DNA from: Saprospiraceae bacterium
GTDB taxonomy: Bacteria; Bacteroidota; Bacteroidia; Chitinophagales; Saprospiraceae
NCBI GenBank assembly: GCA_028282725.1
Contig: JANQHF010000105.1
Coordinates: forward strand, 1-64,000
DNA length: 64,000 bases
Direction of reading: 5' to 3'
In this document: positions 37,673 through 46,541 of the stretch, piece by piece
Layout of the letters: every line of letters starts with the position of its first letter
How positions within the stretch are numbered: the first letter of the stretch is position 1
Made by a program: the position numbers and the translations under genes
The notes under the pieces: model-generated
Seen by the model: only the letters and a program-made list of their open reading frames with translations
The model's database searches: none
Told to the model about the DNA's origin: nothing

Positions 37673-38311
37673 TCACACACTTTGCCGGACCCTGAATCTC
37701 AGCACGGTTTTTAGCTTTTCCGGGGCTACCTTTCTGAAATCTGAGAGATAGATCTCTCGGTGAACTTTCGATATCCTCTCCAATTCGTTGTCATGGGCAA
37801 AATCCTCCATTTGTTTAAAACTTGCCGGTTCATCATCATAGCTTCCTATGTGTAGCATCTGGATGCATTTTCCGTCGGTAATATTTTCAAATTTCAGTTC
37901 ATCCAGCAAAGGATTTGGTTTTTTATGTTTAGTTAATTCGACCATGTCTATAAAGAATCTTTGGTCGACAAACTGTGGTTGCCGAATCATCAATCGATAT
38001 ACGAAGTCATCTTTATTGATCCGGCCGTCATAATTTCTTTTTGCCTCTTCATTCAGGTCCCAAATACCTTCCAGGGGATAGACCGTATAATCAAAATGAC
38101 CTATGGGTTTAGGTTCCATTTTTTTTGCAGTCATTTTAATCGCATATGAGACGCTGTACAATGCGGCAATACAATCGGAAAAATATTCGGTATACGGACT
38201 CCCTTCTCCTTTAATTGTAACAAACTGAAATTCAGGTACCTCAATGACTTCCGGTTGCCGTTTTGGCAAGTAGAAATTCCTTTCTTGTTTTCGCCATTCG
38301 TGTTTTTCCAT
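37673..38311 (-). CDS. GyrI-like small-molecule-binding domain protein
   Basis: A 212-residue protein of the GyrI-like / SbmC superfamily. It has EVPEFQFVTIKGEGSPY, a duplicated small alpha/beta ligand-binding fold, and the DGKCIQMLHIGSYDDEPASF segment typical of the family. Members sequester small hydrophobic toxins or act as sensors; no DNA-binding domain is fused here. It is transcribed alone. Confidence 0.85.
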   Translation of the reverse strand: MEKHEWRKQERNFYLPKRQPEVIEVPEFQFVTIKGEGSPYTEYFSDCIAALYSVSYAIKMTAKKMEPKPIGHFDYTVYPLEGIWDLNEEAKRNYDGRINKDDFVYRLMIRQPQFVDQRFFIDMVELTKHKKPNPLLDELKFENITDGKCIQMLHIGSYDDEPASFKQMEDFAHDNELERISKVHREIYLSDFRKVAPEKLKTVLRFRVRQSV

Positions 38312-38352
38312 GAGTGTTCGTGATTAGGTATTGGTAAGTGCTGTAACGAAAA

Positions 38353-38900
38353 TTAATTGGCCTGTTCATAGTACTTTTGATTCCTTTGAAATTCAATGGT
38401 TCTTTTTAATCCTTCTTCAAAACTGTATTCTTCTGTGTATCCCAATCTTTGTCTGATTTTATTCGTATCCATTACGAGATGCTGATCAAAATTAAATGGC
38501 ACTTTTTTCGTTTCACGGGTGATAAGAATTTTCCCATTCCACTGCGTCAATTCTCTCAATTGATTGATGATCTCAATTTCTTTATATGTCTTCTTATGTC
38601 CGATAGACATCACCACTGCTGATCAGGATCACTTTATTGGTGTCTGCCTGAATGTCGAAATTAATCTCTCTGCATCTTCCGGAAAGTAAGCTACTAAAAA
38701 TCAATAACTACGTCAGGCTGGATCCTGGCAAAATGATCCCGGTGTACTGCCAGTTCTTTCCGGTCACCAAGAATGGACTGATGCCTCACATCTGTAACTT
38801 TTTCACCCCGATGAAAAATGATCAGTTCATGCTCATTGCTCAGTTCAGTTTGCAAATGTCGTCCGACGAATCCCGTACCTCCAATGATTAATATTTTCAT
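38353..38900 (-). pseudogene. Decayed NAD-dependent epimerase/dehydratase-like gene
   Basis: The N-terminus (38694-38900) is a textbook Rossmann start (MKILIIGGTGFVGRHL) that ends after DVVIDF at two stops. Out-of-frame remnants between (FPEDAERLIS, VILISSGDVY) fit the next part of the same fold, and 38353-38616 encodes a C-terminal piece (QHLVMDTNKIRQRLGYTEEYS, FEEGLKRTIEFQ). The total of 548 bp is about half of a normal gene, so there has been an internal deletion plus at least two frameshifts. It is not functional as an epimerase. Confidence 0.8.
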
Positions 38901-38955
38901 GCGAATAGGCTATACCCTCCCGAAGATCCGAATAACAATACATCCCATATAAAAA

Positions 38956-39948
38956 TCAAATGCTTGAATACCCCTTTTCTATTTGTGACTTTAATTTCTC
39001 TTTGATCCCATCACTTGCAAATGAGTGGTCGATGGCTTCCAGATTACATCTTAAAAAATGAGATTTTTTCCAATGAAAAACCCGTTCCATCAAGTTGTAT
39101 TCATCTGTAAGTGTTACGTCTGAGATGGTTCGTGCATCAGTATTTAAACTCATCGAAATACCAAAATTATAGATCATGTCCGCGGAGTGATCCTCGATTT
39201 TTTCAAACACATTTACTTGAATGTTGCTGGTGGGACATACTTCCAAATGAATATTTTTTTCTTTTAAAAAAGAAAGTAATCGCTCATCCTCCGCACTTCT
39301 GACACCATGGCCGATTCTCGAAGGATGAAAATGGCGGAGTGTCTCCCATACACTTTCCGGGCCTTTTGCTTCTCCTACATGAGCTGTACAGTTGATATTG
39401 TGCTCTTTTGCAAAATGAAATGCCCTGATGTGATTATCAATTGGGAAACCTGCTTCATCGGCTGCTATATCAAATCCTACAACATGACTACCCCTGTATT
39501 TTTTGACCAGCTGTACCGTCTCTGAACTTTGTTGTTCATTGAAGTGCCTTAACGTACATAAGATGATCCCTGCCTCAATGTTATATTTCTGAATGCATTC
39601 ATCTACGGTATGATTTACAGTTTCGACAGCCTGTTCTGGTGAAAGCCCTTTTAGAGTGTGTAGCAAAGGTGCAAATCGAATTTCTGCATAGATAACATTG
39701 TCATCATCGAGTTGTTTGAATAAATCATCGGTCACCCATCTTAGTTGCTCTTTTGTCTGCATTAATTCATAACCCTTTACCGCTCTTTGAATATAATCTG
39801 CCAGGTCAGTACATTTAGATGGAGCGATGAAAGACTCATTGTATTCTTTCAAAGATATTGTCGGATCAATTTTTTGGACGACATCAAAACTTAAGGAGCA
39901 ATCCAGGGGCAGGTGCAATTCAATTTTTGGAAGATCTTTGTAGTTCAC
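38956..39948 (-). CDS. Adenosine deaminase family protein with altered active site
   Basis: A 330-residue amidohydrolase-fold protein aligning end to end with adenosine deaminases. The first metal motif, normally HxHLDG, reads H12-L-P14-L-D-C: the second zinc histidine is proline (codon CCC at 39907-39909). H190 (TAHVGEAKG), E193 and H214 (RIGHGV) are present. The metal aspartate D271 is present, but its usual partner is A272 in NTDARTISDVTL. If functional, it would deaminate adenosine or a related purine to inosine; with the first-motif change, activity is doubtful. It is the only intact gene between the decayed epimerase and the alcohol dehydrogenase. Confidence 0.8.
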   Translation of the reverse strand: MNYKDLPKIELHLPLDCSLSFDVVQKIDPTISLKEYNESFIAPSKCTDLADYIQRAVKGYELMQTKEQLRWVTDDLFKQLDDDNVIYAEIRFAPLLHTLKGLSPEQAVETVNHTVDECIQKYNIEAGIILCTLRHFNEQQSSETVQLVKKYRGSHVVGFDIAADEAGFPIDNHIRAFHFAKEHNINCTAHVGEAKGPESVWETLRHFHPSRIGHGVRSAEDERLLSFLKEKNIHLEVCPTSNIQVNVFEKIEDHSADMIYNFGISMSLNTDARTISDVTLTDEYNLMERVFHWKKSHFLRCNLEAIDHSFASDGIKEKLKSQIEKGYSSI

Positions 39949-39985
39949 TTAAAGTTCTTTATCCTTTATGCTATAGATCCAGCAG

Positions 39986-40990
39986 TTAATTTTTTAGGAC
40001 GATTCGAAAACGTGCCTTGCCTTCTTTAAGATGTTGTAGTGCTTCGTTTACTTTGATCATCGGAAACTCCTCGACCGTCGGATAAATATCATGACGTACA
40101 CAAAAATCAAGCATCGTTCTATTCAATGCAGGACTTCCTAAAGGGCTGCCCCCGATTGATTTTTCTCCACCAATCAAGCCAAAAGCCGGGATGGCCATTG
40201 GTTCCAAAACAGCACCAACATGATGGAGCCTGCCTTTTGGCGACAAAGTTCTTAAATAGGACGTCCAGTCCAGGTTGACATTGGTCGTATTCAGGATGAA
40301 TTTAAGACTTCCTTGTATGGACTTCAATGCTTCAGGATCTTTGGAACTGATCACCCTTGTCGCTCCCATGGCTAGAATTTCTTCCTTCTTTTCCGGGTTG
40401 GAAGAAAATGCAATGACTTCACAACCCCAATATTTTAAAAACTTCAGTGCCATATGTCCCAGACCGCCAATACCGATTACTCCTGCTGAATCCGTAGGTT
40501 GTACACCAGCCAGGACAATCGGATTAAAGACGGTAATTCCGCCGCAGAACAAGGGACCGGCCTTACTCAGATCAATGCCTTGCGGAAGCGGAATCGCCCA
40601 TGACCAATGCCCGCGGACCATATCTGCAAAGCCACCATGTCTTCCCACGATGGTTGCTTCGGTTTGATTGCACAGGTGGTGTGCTCCATCCATGCATATC
40701 TGACAGCTCATACAAGACGCAGAAAACCATCCCATACCCACTTTGTCTCCAATTCTGATATTTTTGACTGCCTCACCTGTGGCGATCACCTCTCCCACGA
40801 TCTCATGACCGGGCACCAGAGGGTATTCAGTCATTCCCCAGTCATCGTTGATCATACTCAAGTCCGAATGACAAAGACCGCAATACATCACCTTGATATC
40901 AACTTGTTCGGCTCCGATAGGGCCTAACTCATAAGAGAACGGAGTCAATTCACCACCTTTTTCCCTGGCGGCATAGGCACTTACTTGCAT
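39986..40990 (-). CDS. Zinc-dependent NAD(P) alcohol dehydrogenase (cinnamyl-alcohol/YahK type)
   Basis: A 334-residue MDR-family dehydrogenase. The catalytic zinc site shows in CGLCHSD and GHEIVGEV, the structural zinc four-Cys loop in CMSCQICMDGAHHLC, and the Rossmann loop GIGGLGHMALKF. Members oxidise or reduce medium-chain or aromatic alcohols and aldehydes. It stands alone upstream of the adenosine deaminase homologue. Confidence 0.92.
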   Translation of the reverse strand: MQVSAYAAREKGGELTPFSYELGPIGAEQVDIKVMYCGLCHSDLSMINDDWGMTEYPLVPGHEIVGEVIATGEAVKNIRIGDKVGMGWFSASCMSCQICMDGAHHLCNQTEATIVGRHGGFADMVRGHWSWAIPLPQGIDLSKAGPLFCGGITVFNPIVLAGVQPTDSAGVIGIGGLGHMALKFLKYWGCEVIAFSSNPEKKEEILAMGATRVISSKDPEALKSIQGSLKFILNTTNVNLDWTSYLRTLSPKGRLHHVGAVLEPMAIPAFGLIGGEKSIGGSPLGSPALNRTMLDFCVRHDIYPTVEEFPMIKVNEALQHLKEGKARFRIVLKN

Positions 40991-41505
40991 GTTAGGAATT
41001 TGTATTGTAAAAATACGATGGCAATAGTTAACCTGGAACTGTAAATTTCAAACGGTCAACTTATTTCAGGCACTTACAGTAACTCTCGGCGGAATTGCAA
41101 TGGCCAGCATTGGTTTTGGCGCATATTCTTGAAATCAAGAATTGTGACAAAACCTTATCCCACGCACATCAAGTCATCTCGCCATAGGCGGAGCAAGCAC
41201 CCAACCTTAAGTCGAGTGATGCAACCACGCCCTGCAGTCAACTTCCAAACTCCAAAAACCAAAGACTAATGATTTAAAAGCCCCGTAGGGGCGAAATATC
41301 TGTAGCCAGGGTAAGTGCGAAGCACGCAACCCTCGGTGGAATTTTGAGAAGGATTATTGGTTTTGGCGCATATTCTTGAAATCAAGAATTGTGACGAAAC
41401 CTCATGCCACGCACATAAAGTCATCACCCGACAAGGCTTCGGCGCTGCTCAGCCTAAAAAGTTGAGTGATGAGCCGGGCCCCTCCAAGGGGTATAAACTC
41501 CTTGT
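40991..41505. repeat. 515-bp repeat-rich intergenic region
   Basis: Two near-identical ~115-bp elements (41109-41221 and 41356-41471) share a 70-bp core with 66 identical bases that contains the palindrome TTCTTGA-AA-TCAAGAA, and both end in GAGTGATG. Between them lies a separate hairpin element, GCCCC-GTA-GGGGC (41280-41292). There is no gene here. This looks like a dispersed Bacteroidota repeat family rather than an insertion sequence. Confidence 0.7.
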
Positions 41506-42567
41506 CTAGAACAACCAATAATCCGGTTTGACAAGGGTACTCCTGGGTAAAGTCGTACAGTCTACACATTTCTCGGGGTTATTGGCCCTGGGGCGGGATT
41601 CGCAATCGGTGTCGGCAAAAAAACCTCGTTCACTAATATTGACAAATCTTCGCTGGAAGGACTGACTCACCACTGAAAAATATCCCTGGATGCGCTGATT
41701 GGGGTCACTGGTGCTCACGAGATTTCCATTCAAAACACCCGGTGGAGGATCAAACAAGGTCCCCTCCACATCGATCAATTGCCGGATGCGCGCCCAGTAA
41801 TTATATTCGTGTTCCGACATGGTATACTGAAAGACATTAAACAGATACAAAATATGAAACCTCGAATCCATAGGCAATCGAACCAACGGTTCTTTATCAA
41901 TGACGCCTCCACTGTAATCTTCTAAATCCGCAACGACAATATTATTGATATCAATGTTTTCCTTGACATAACAATGACGCGGATTGAGAATGCCAAAATA
42001 CTTCTCAACGATATCGTATTCTCCCGTCACCCGCCATCGGACGTATCCGTCATTCTGGACCGGCAATGTATTGGCATAAATCTCTACATACTCCCTTGTC
42101 GCCACATTTCCGGATTCATTGATAAATTCCACATTGATCACTTCGAAGTCTATTGTGTCTATTTCAACAGTAGATTTGGGAATCATTTGAGGCTCACTCC
42201 GGATGATTGTACCATCGGGAATAGCAACTTCAATATGATAGGCCACTCCTCGTTGTAATCCGGGAAGATTTGCCATGTAACGTCCTGCGTCATCCTGAAC
42301 TTCGCTAAAGGTAAAACGGTCCGAATTATCACCGACCACTTCTACCCTCGCTTCAGAAATCGGTACCAGGATATTGTCATTCCCAACCCCGATGATCGGG
42401 CTATAATCTACAGTTACAGAATATTCGCCAGGTTGATCTGCTACCAATCCATTGACAATAACAAACTGTTCGTCACTATCTACATCAAGCGTAATTTCAT
42501 CAATGCATGAAACAAATAGACCTAACAGGACAAGTAAAAAGATATATGCTCGGTTTCTATGGATCAT
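41506..42567 (-). CDS. DUF4249 family lipoprotein
   Basis: A 353-residue lipoprotein (signal FLLVLLGLFVSC) matching the DUF4249 pattern: CIDEITLDVDSDEQFVIVNGLV, a beta-sandwich core, then the C-terminal NLVSTSDPNQRIQGYFSV and a Cys-containing segment ending NPEKCVDC. Its start overlaps the TonB receptor stop by 4 bp. DUF4249 lipoproteins accompany TonB receptors in Bacteroidota and presumably cap the receptor or bind its ligand. Confidence 0.85.
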   Translation of the reverse strand: MIHRNRAYIFLLVLLGLFVSCIDEITLDVDSDEQFVIVNGLVADQPGEYSVTVDYSPIIGVGNDNILVPISEARVEVVGDNSDRFTFSEVQDDAGRYMANLPGLQRGVAYHIEVAIPDGTIIRSEPQMIPKSTVEIDTIDFEVINVEFINESGNVATREYVEIYANTLPVQNDGYVRWRVTGEYDIVEKYFGILNPRHCYVKENIDINNIVVADLEDYSGGVIDKEPLVRLPMDSRFHILYLFNVFQYTMSEHEYNYWARIRQLIDVEGTLFDPPPGVLNGNLVSTSDPNQRIQGYFSVVSQSFQRRFVNISERGFFADTDCESRPRANNPEKCVDCTTLPRSTLVKPDYWLF

Positions 42568-44990
42568 TTGAAATTAAAATTATAAGTGATAGCTGGAAAA
42601 ATGGAACCCAATGTCGCAATACGCTGGACACTCAAACTCTGAAACGGCAGCTGTCTGAAAAAGACGGAATATGCGTTGCGACGGCCGTACAAATTATAAA
42701 CCGATATAGTCAGTTTATTCTGAGAATTTTCATTTCCGAATGGACCAATTGTATATGCTATATCCAACCGGTGGTAATCCGGAATTCTAAATTGATTTCT
42801 TTGACTGAAAATCGGAACATTCAAAATATTATCAACCGCAAAATTGCCCACAGGTGCAGTGATCGGTCGGCCGGTGCTGTAGGTAAAGTTGACCGAAAGG
42901 TTTGACCTGGGACCAAATTGCCTGGACAAATTCATATTCAGGGAATGTGGCTTGTCGTAATTGGATGGGTACCAATCTCCATTATTAATCGCATTTTGTA
43001 TCGCTGTAGCCTCTACCCTTCTTTCGGATCTTGAATAGGTGTAATTAATTTCATATTTGAAATCACCTCTTGTCTTTTTGAAATTCGCTTCTACGCCGTA
43101 CGAACGACCCACTCCTTCGACTACTTCCCGCTCAAGGAAATCATTCAACAATAAATCTGCAAAATCCCTGTATTCAACAATGGTCTTCTGATCCTTATAA
43201 AAGACTTCCAGTGAACTCTCAAATTTGTTTTCATTGAAATTGGAAAACCATCCCAGATTATAATTATCGGCAACCTGGGGAGCGATGTAGGTATCTGATA
43301 ATTTCCAAATATCAACAGGTGTCGCTGATGCTGTATTGGACAATTGATTTAAATATTGGAATCCCCGGTTATAGCCGATTTTCAAAGCATTTTGTTCACT
43401 CATTTTGTAATTGATCGAGACCCGAGGTTCCCAACCCGTATAGCTCACTATCGAACCGTCATTGAATGATTGGATCTCACTCAAACTTGTGGCAGACCTT
43501 GGAACGCCGTCCAGGTAGACAGGAACCTGTCCCGGACCCAAATTTGAATAATTCGTATATCGCAAGCCACCATAGATATTGATGGCATCATTCAATTTCA
43601 ATTCAAGCTGAACGAAAGGGGTAATGGCAGCTCCTTGTTCGTCTTCCAGGATCTGGGTCACTGCGGTGGACTCAGGCCCCTCAGGATCCAGGCGCCCCGG
43701 TCGTACTGTATACTTATTGTATTCAGCTCCTGCAACGATATTGATCGACTCATTGACATCAATAAAATTTCTTAAGGCACCCCTCAGATAGCGGACACCA
43801 TTTGTAAATCTTGAGAGATCATTTCCCTGGATATCAAATAACGAACTTTCGTAATCCCCGATATTGACAATAGCCCTGAGATTCCACCGATTGGAAATCA
43901 ACTGGTTGATATATCCTGAAGCGGTCTTTGTCTGGTAGTCGAAGTTCACCTCCTCGCCAAACTGAAACTCATCGCTGCTGATAAATGATGATATGCCCAC
44001 CTTGGTCTTGTCCGAGAGGCGTGCATCCGCCTTCACGGTCATATCATAAAAAATGGTCTTGCTTCTCTTAACATTGATATTTTTGACCATGTTGAGCAGG
44101 TAATCCATATAGCTGACTCTTCCACCAACAATAAATGAACTCTTTCCCTTTTGAATGGGTCCTTCAAAAGTCAGACGGGAAGCGGCCATACCTACTCCTC
44201 CCTGGAATTCGTAATTCTCGCGGCTTCCTTCACGCAAGTCCACCTGGAGCACAGAAGAAAGCCTGCCCCCATAATAGGCGGGTTGATTGCCCTTGTATAA
44301 TTCAACCGATCGGATCAAGTCGGGATGAAACAATGAGAAAAATCCAAGCGTATGAGCTGGATTGATAATCAATGCATCATCCTGAAGAATCAGGTTTTCA
44401 TCTGCATTTCCGCCCCTCACATTGAACCCTGAGGCGCCATCACCAACACTGGTTACCCCCGACAGGGACTGGATACTCCGCAATACGTCCAACTCTCCCA
44501 TCAACTGGGTTCTTTGTGACAATCGCTCAATGTCCAGTCGTTCGACCCCGGAGATCACCGATTCGATGTTCTCTGTTTGAGATTGGCCTTGAATGACCAC
44601 TTGATCCAATTCGACAGCGAGGCTCTGTAATTCGATATTCAAAACGGCATCTTCGTAAATCTCGATTTCAATGAGCAACGTTGTATATCCCAGGTATGAG
44701 ACTTCCATCTTTGACCTTCCTCTTTTCAAGTCAATAGTGAAATTTCCATTTTCATCTGAAACGGTTCCCCCAAGCAAATTGTCCACATTGAAAGCTGCAC
44801 CGATGATAATTTCTCCTGAGTTCTTATCGATAATATTTCCAGACAACTGATAGGTTTCCGATGTAGCTGCAGATTCAGATCCGAATTGTACTTGTTGTAA
44901 ATCTGAGTTTTGACCTGTCAACTTAAAAAAGGTCAATACCAGGAGGCAAATAAGAATCCTCCCTAAGAGTTTCGATTTAAGTTCGTTCAT
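42564..44990 (-). CDS. TonB-dependent receptor with carboxypeptidase-like regulatory domain
   Basis: An 808-residue outer-membrane receptor: signal peptide, a carboxypeptidase D-like beta-sandwich (residues ~50-125, NIIDKNSGEIIIGAAFNVDNLL), a plug (DGASGFNVRGGNADENLI), and a ~550-residue beta-barrel ending FNFK. It imports siderophores, vitamin B12 or oligomeric nutrients using ExbBD/TonB. It is paired with the DUF4249 lipoprotein and separated by 88 bp from the haem/FG-GAP gene upstream. The ligand is unknown. Confidence 0.9.
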   Translation of the reverse strand: MNELKSKLLGRILICLLVLTFFKLTGQNSDLQQVQFGSESAATSETYQLSGNIIDKNSGEIIIGAAFNVDNLLGGTVSDENGNFTIDLKRGRSKMEVSYLGYTTLLIEIEIYEDAVLNIELQSLAVELDQVVIQGQSQTENIESVISGVERLDIERLSQRTQLMGELDVLRSIQSLSGVTSVGDGASGFNVRGGNADENLILQDDALIINPAHTLGFFSLFHPDLIRSVELYKGNQPAYYGGRLSSVLQVDLREGSRENYEFQGGVGMAASRLTFEGPIQKGKSSFIVGGRVSYMDYLLNMVKNINVKRSKTIFYDMTVKADARLSDKTKVGISSFISSDEFQFGEEVNFDYQTKTASGYINQLISNRWNLRAIVNIGDYESSLFDIQGNDLSRFTNGVRYLRGALRNFIDVNESINIVAGAEYNKYTVRPGRLDPEGPESTAVTQILEDEQGAAITPFVQLELKLNDAINIYGGLRYTNYSNLGPGQVPVYLDGVPRSATSLSEIQSFNDGSIVSYTGWEPRVSINYKMSEQNALKIGYNRGFQYLNQLSNTASATPVDIWKLSDTYIAPQVADNYNLGWFSNFNENKFESSLEVFYKDQKTIVEYRDFADLLLNDFLEREVVEGVGRSYGVEANFKKTRGDFKYEINYTYSRSERRVEATAIQNAINNGDWYPSNYDKPHSLNMNLSRQFGPRSNLSVNFTYSTGRPITAPVGNFAVDNILNVPIFSQRNQFRIPDYHRLDIAYTIGPFGNENSQNKLTISVYNLYGRRNAYSVFFRQLPFQSLSVQRIATLGSIFPAITYNFNFK

Positions 44991-45078
44991 ACAATCTTAA
45001 TGATTCCAATTCTTCCCTTGAAAAGCGTACGGGGGCGTCAGGATCATGCAAAATAGAACAATTGATAAGAACTGTAGT

Positions 45079-46536
45079 TCATCTCACAGCATTATTTCTG
45101 AGCACGAGAAGATCATTGGAAGTTTGGGGATTTTGCGATTGATTTGCCATAGGCCCTTTTTCGTAGGCACCCAATACGGCGTCACTGTCTCCATCTCCAT
45201 CTATATCACCAGTTTCAAGTACCATCCATCTACCCGTATGGCCCAGGTTGAACTGATGGGTCTGAAACTGAATGTTATCACCCATATTGATTAGAGCAAC
45301 GAGTCGTCTTGATCGATGTTCTGCAAAATAACAACTGGCTAAAATGTCCATATTTCCATCTGCATTGATATCGACAAACCTGGCCTGGGTAGCCCCATAA
45401 AGAGGTAGTGAATATATTTCCTCAAAGTTCCGTTTCCCCTTATTGACATATACCCTGATGCCATGATAGTCCTTGGGTTGTACAGAGCTGTCTGCATTAT
45501 CACCATTTGCTGTAAGGAGATCGTCTAATCCATCTCCATTTAAATCATAGATGTCCATGTCGCTCAATCCATGTTCGGGTCCATAGCGCACCAGGGGTGA
45601 AAGACGGTACCCGGATTTAATTTGTTCGATGACGAAAACACCTTCCTGCGCCTGGCTCAAAGAAATGACTAATTGTTCCGGTTGATTCTTGTACAATTTC
45701 ATCTTTCGAATCCTGTATGTCCCGGGTAAATTGTGAATCGCCTCGGATTGGAAATTACTGTCAATGTCATGCCTGGTAAATTTGCCGGTATAGAAACCAA
45801 ATTGGGACACAAAGAGCTCATTGTCATCTTTAAATACCTGGACAGGTCTCCTCAATTGCTCAATGATCGTCTGAAAAGAATCCTGTTCCGTATTGAGCAT
45901 ATCCACCTTTCCATATGGTCCTTCATGCGGGTCGATTGTCCTCGAACTAACAACGTAGAGTTCTGACGGGCTATAATCATAAATGTGTGTGATCTCACTA
46001 CCTATAAATACACTTCGATCCAAGGTAAACTGATCATTGATTTTCAGAAGTGTTCCGCTCGAACCAACGAAGAGATCATTCGATTGTGTAATCGTTATTG
46101 CTGTGACATCAGGGACACCGGCCGACAACGAAATTGGAATTTCATCAAAATGTTTTTGAATCGGCCATTCATCAGAATTGCGAATATTGACATCTTCCAG
46201 ACCATTCTGGACATAGAAGTCCAATATGGATGTCCATTCTTCATCAGTAATCTGGTACTTAGCTCTTTGGTTGGATATGCTGCTATTTGCATAGGGATAT
46301 TTTGATGGGGCTGTCCACACAAAATATTCAGACATCGCCGGAAGCACTGATTCGGCCCACATTTGCTTGGTCAAAGACTTTGGGTCAGGAGTGAGATGGC
46401 AGCCAACGCAATAGGTGCGAACCACCTTAGGTGCCTCTATTCCTAAAACTGAACGATCACAGGACAAAATAAAACTTGCTCCAAAGAAAATTGACAATGA
46501 AAATCCGATCAGGGTGAGTTGGGATCGATCCATCAT
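45079..46536 (-). CDS. FG-GAP/VCBS repeat lipoprotein with N-terminal CxxCH haem motif
   Basis: A 485-residue lipoprotein (lipobox ILSCDR, C26). Just after it, C43-V-G-C46-H47 in RTYCVGCHLTPDP is a c-type haem-binding motif. The C-terminal part has FG-GAP/VCBS beta-propeller repeats with DxDGDG Ca sites (DIDGDGDSD, DINADGNMDI). It combines an electron-transfer site with a propeller, an arrangement found near SusCD loci. It is last in the SusC-SusD-FG-GAP run. Confidence 0.85.
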   Translation of the reverse strand: MMDRSQLTLIGFSLSIFFGASFILSCDRSVLGIEAPKVVRTYCVGCHLTPDPKSLTKQMWAESVLPAMSEYFVWTAPSKYPYANSSISNQRAKYQITDEEWTSILDFYVQNGLEDVNIRNSDEWPIQKHFDEIPISLSAGVPDVTAITITQSNDLFVGSSGTLLKINDQFTLDRSVFIGSEITHIYDYSPSELYVVSSRTIDPHEGPYGKVDMLNTEQDSFQTIIEQLRRPVQVFKDDNELFVSQFGFYTGKFTRHDIDSNFQSEAIHNLPGTYRIRKMKLYKNQPEQLVISLSQAQEGVFVIEQIKSGYRLSPLVRYGPEHGLSDMDIYDLNGDGLDDLLTANGDNADSSVQPKDYHGIRVYVNKGKRNFEEIYSLPLYGATQARFVDINADGNMDILASCYFAEHRSRRLVALINMGDNIQFQTHQFNLGHTGRWMVLETGDIDGDGDSDAVLGAYEKGPMANQSQNPQTSNDLLVLRNNAVR

Positions 46537-46541
46537 TTCTA

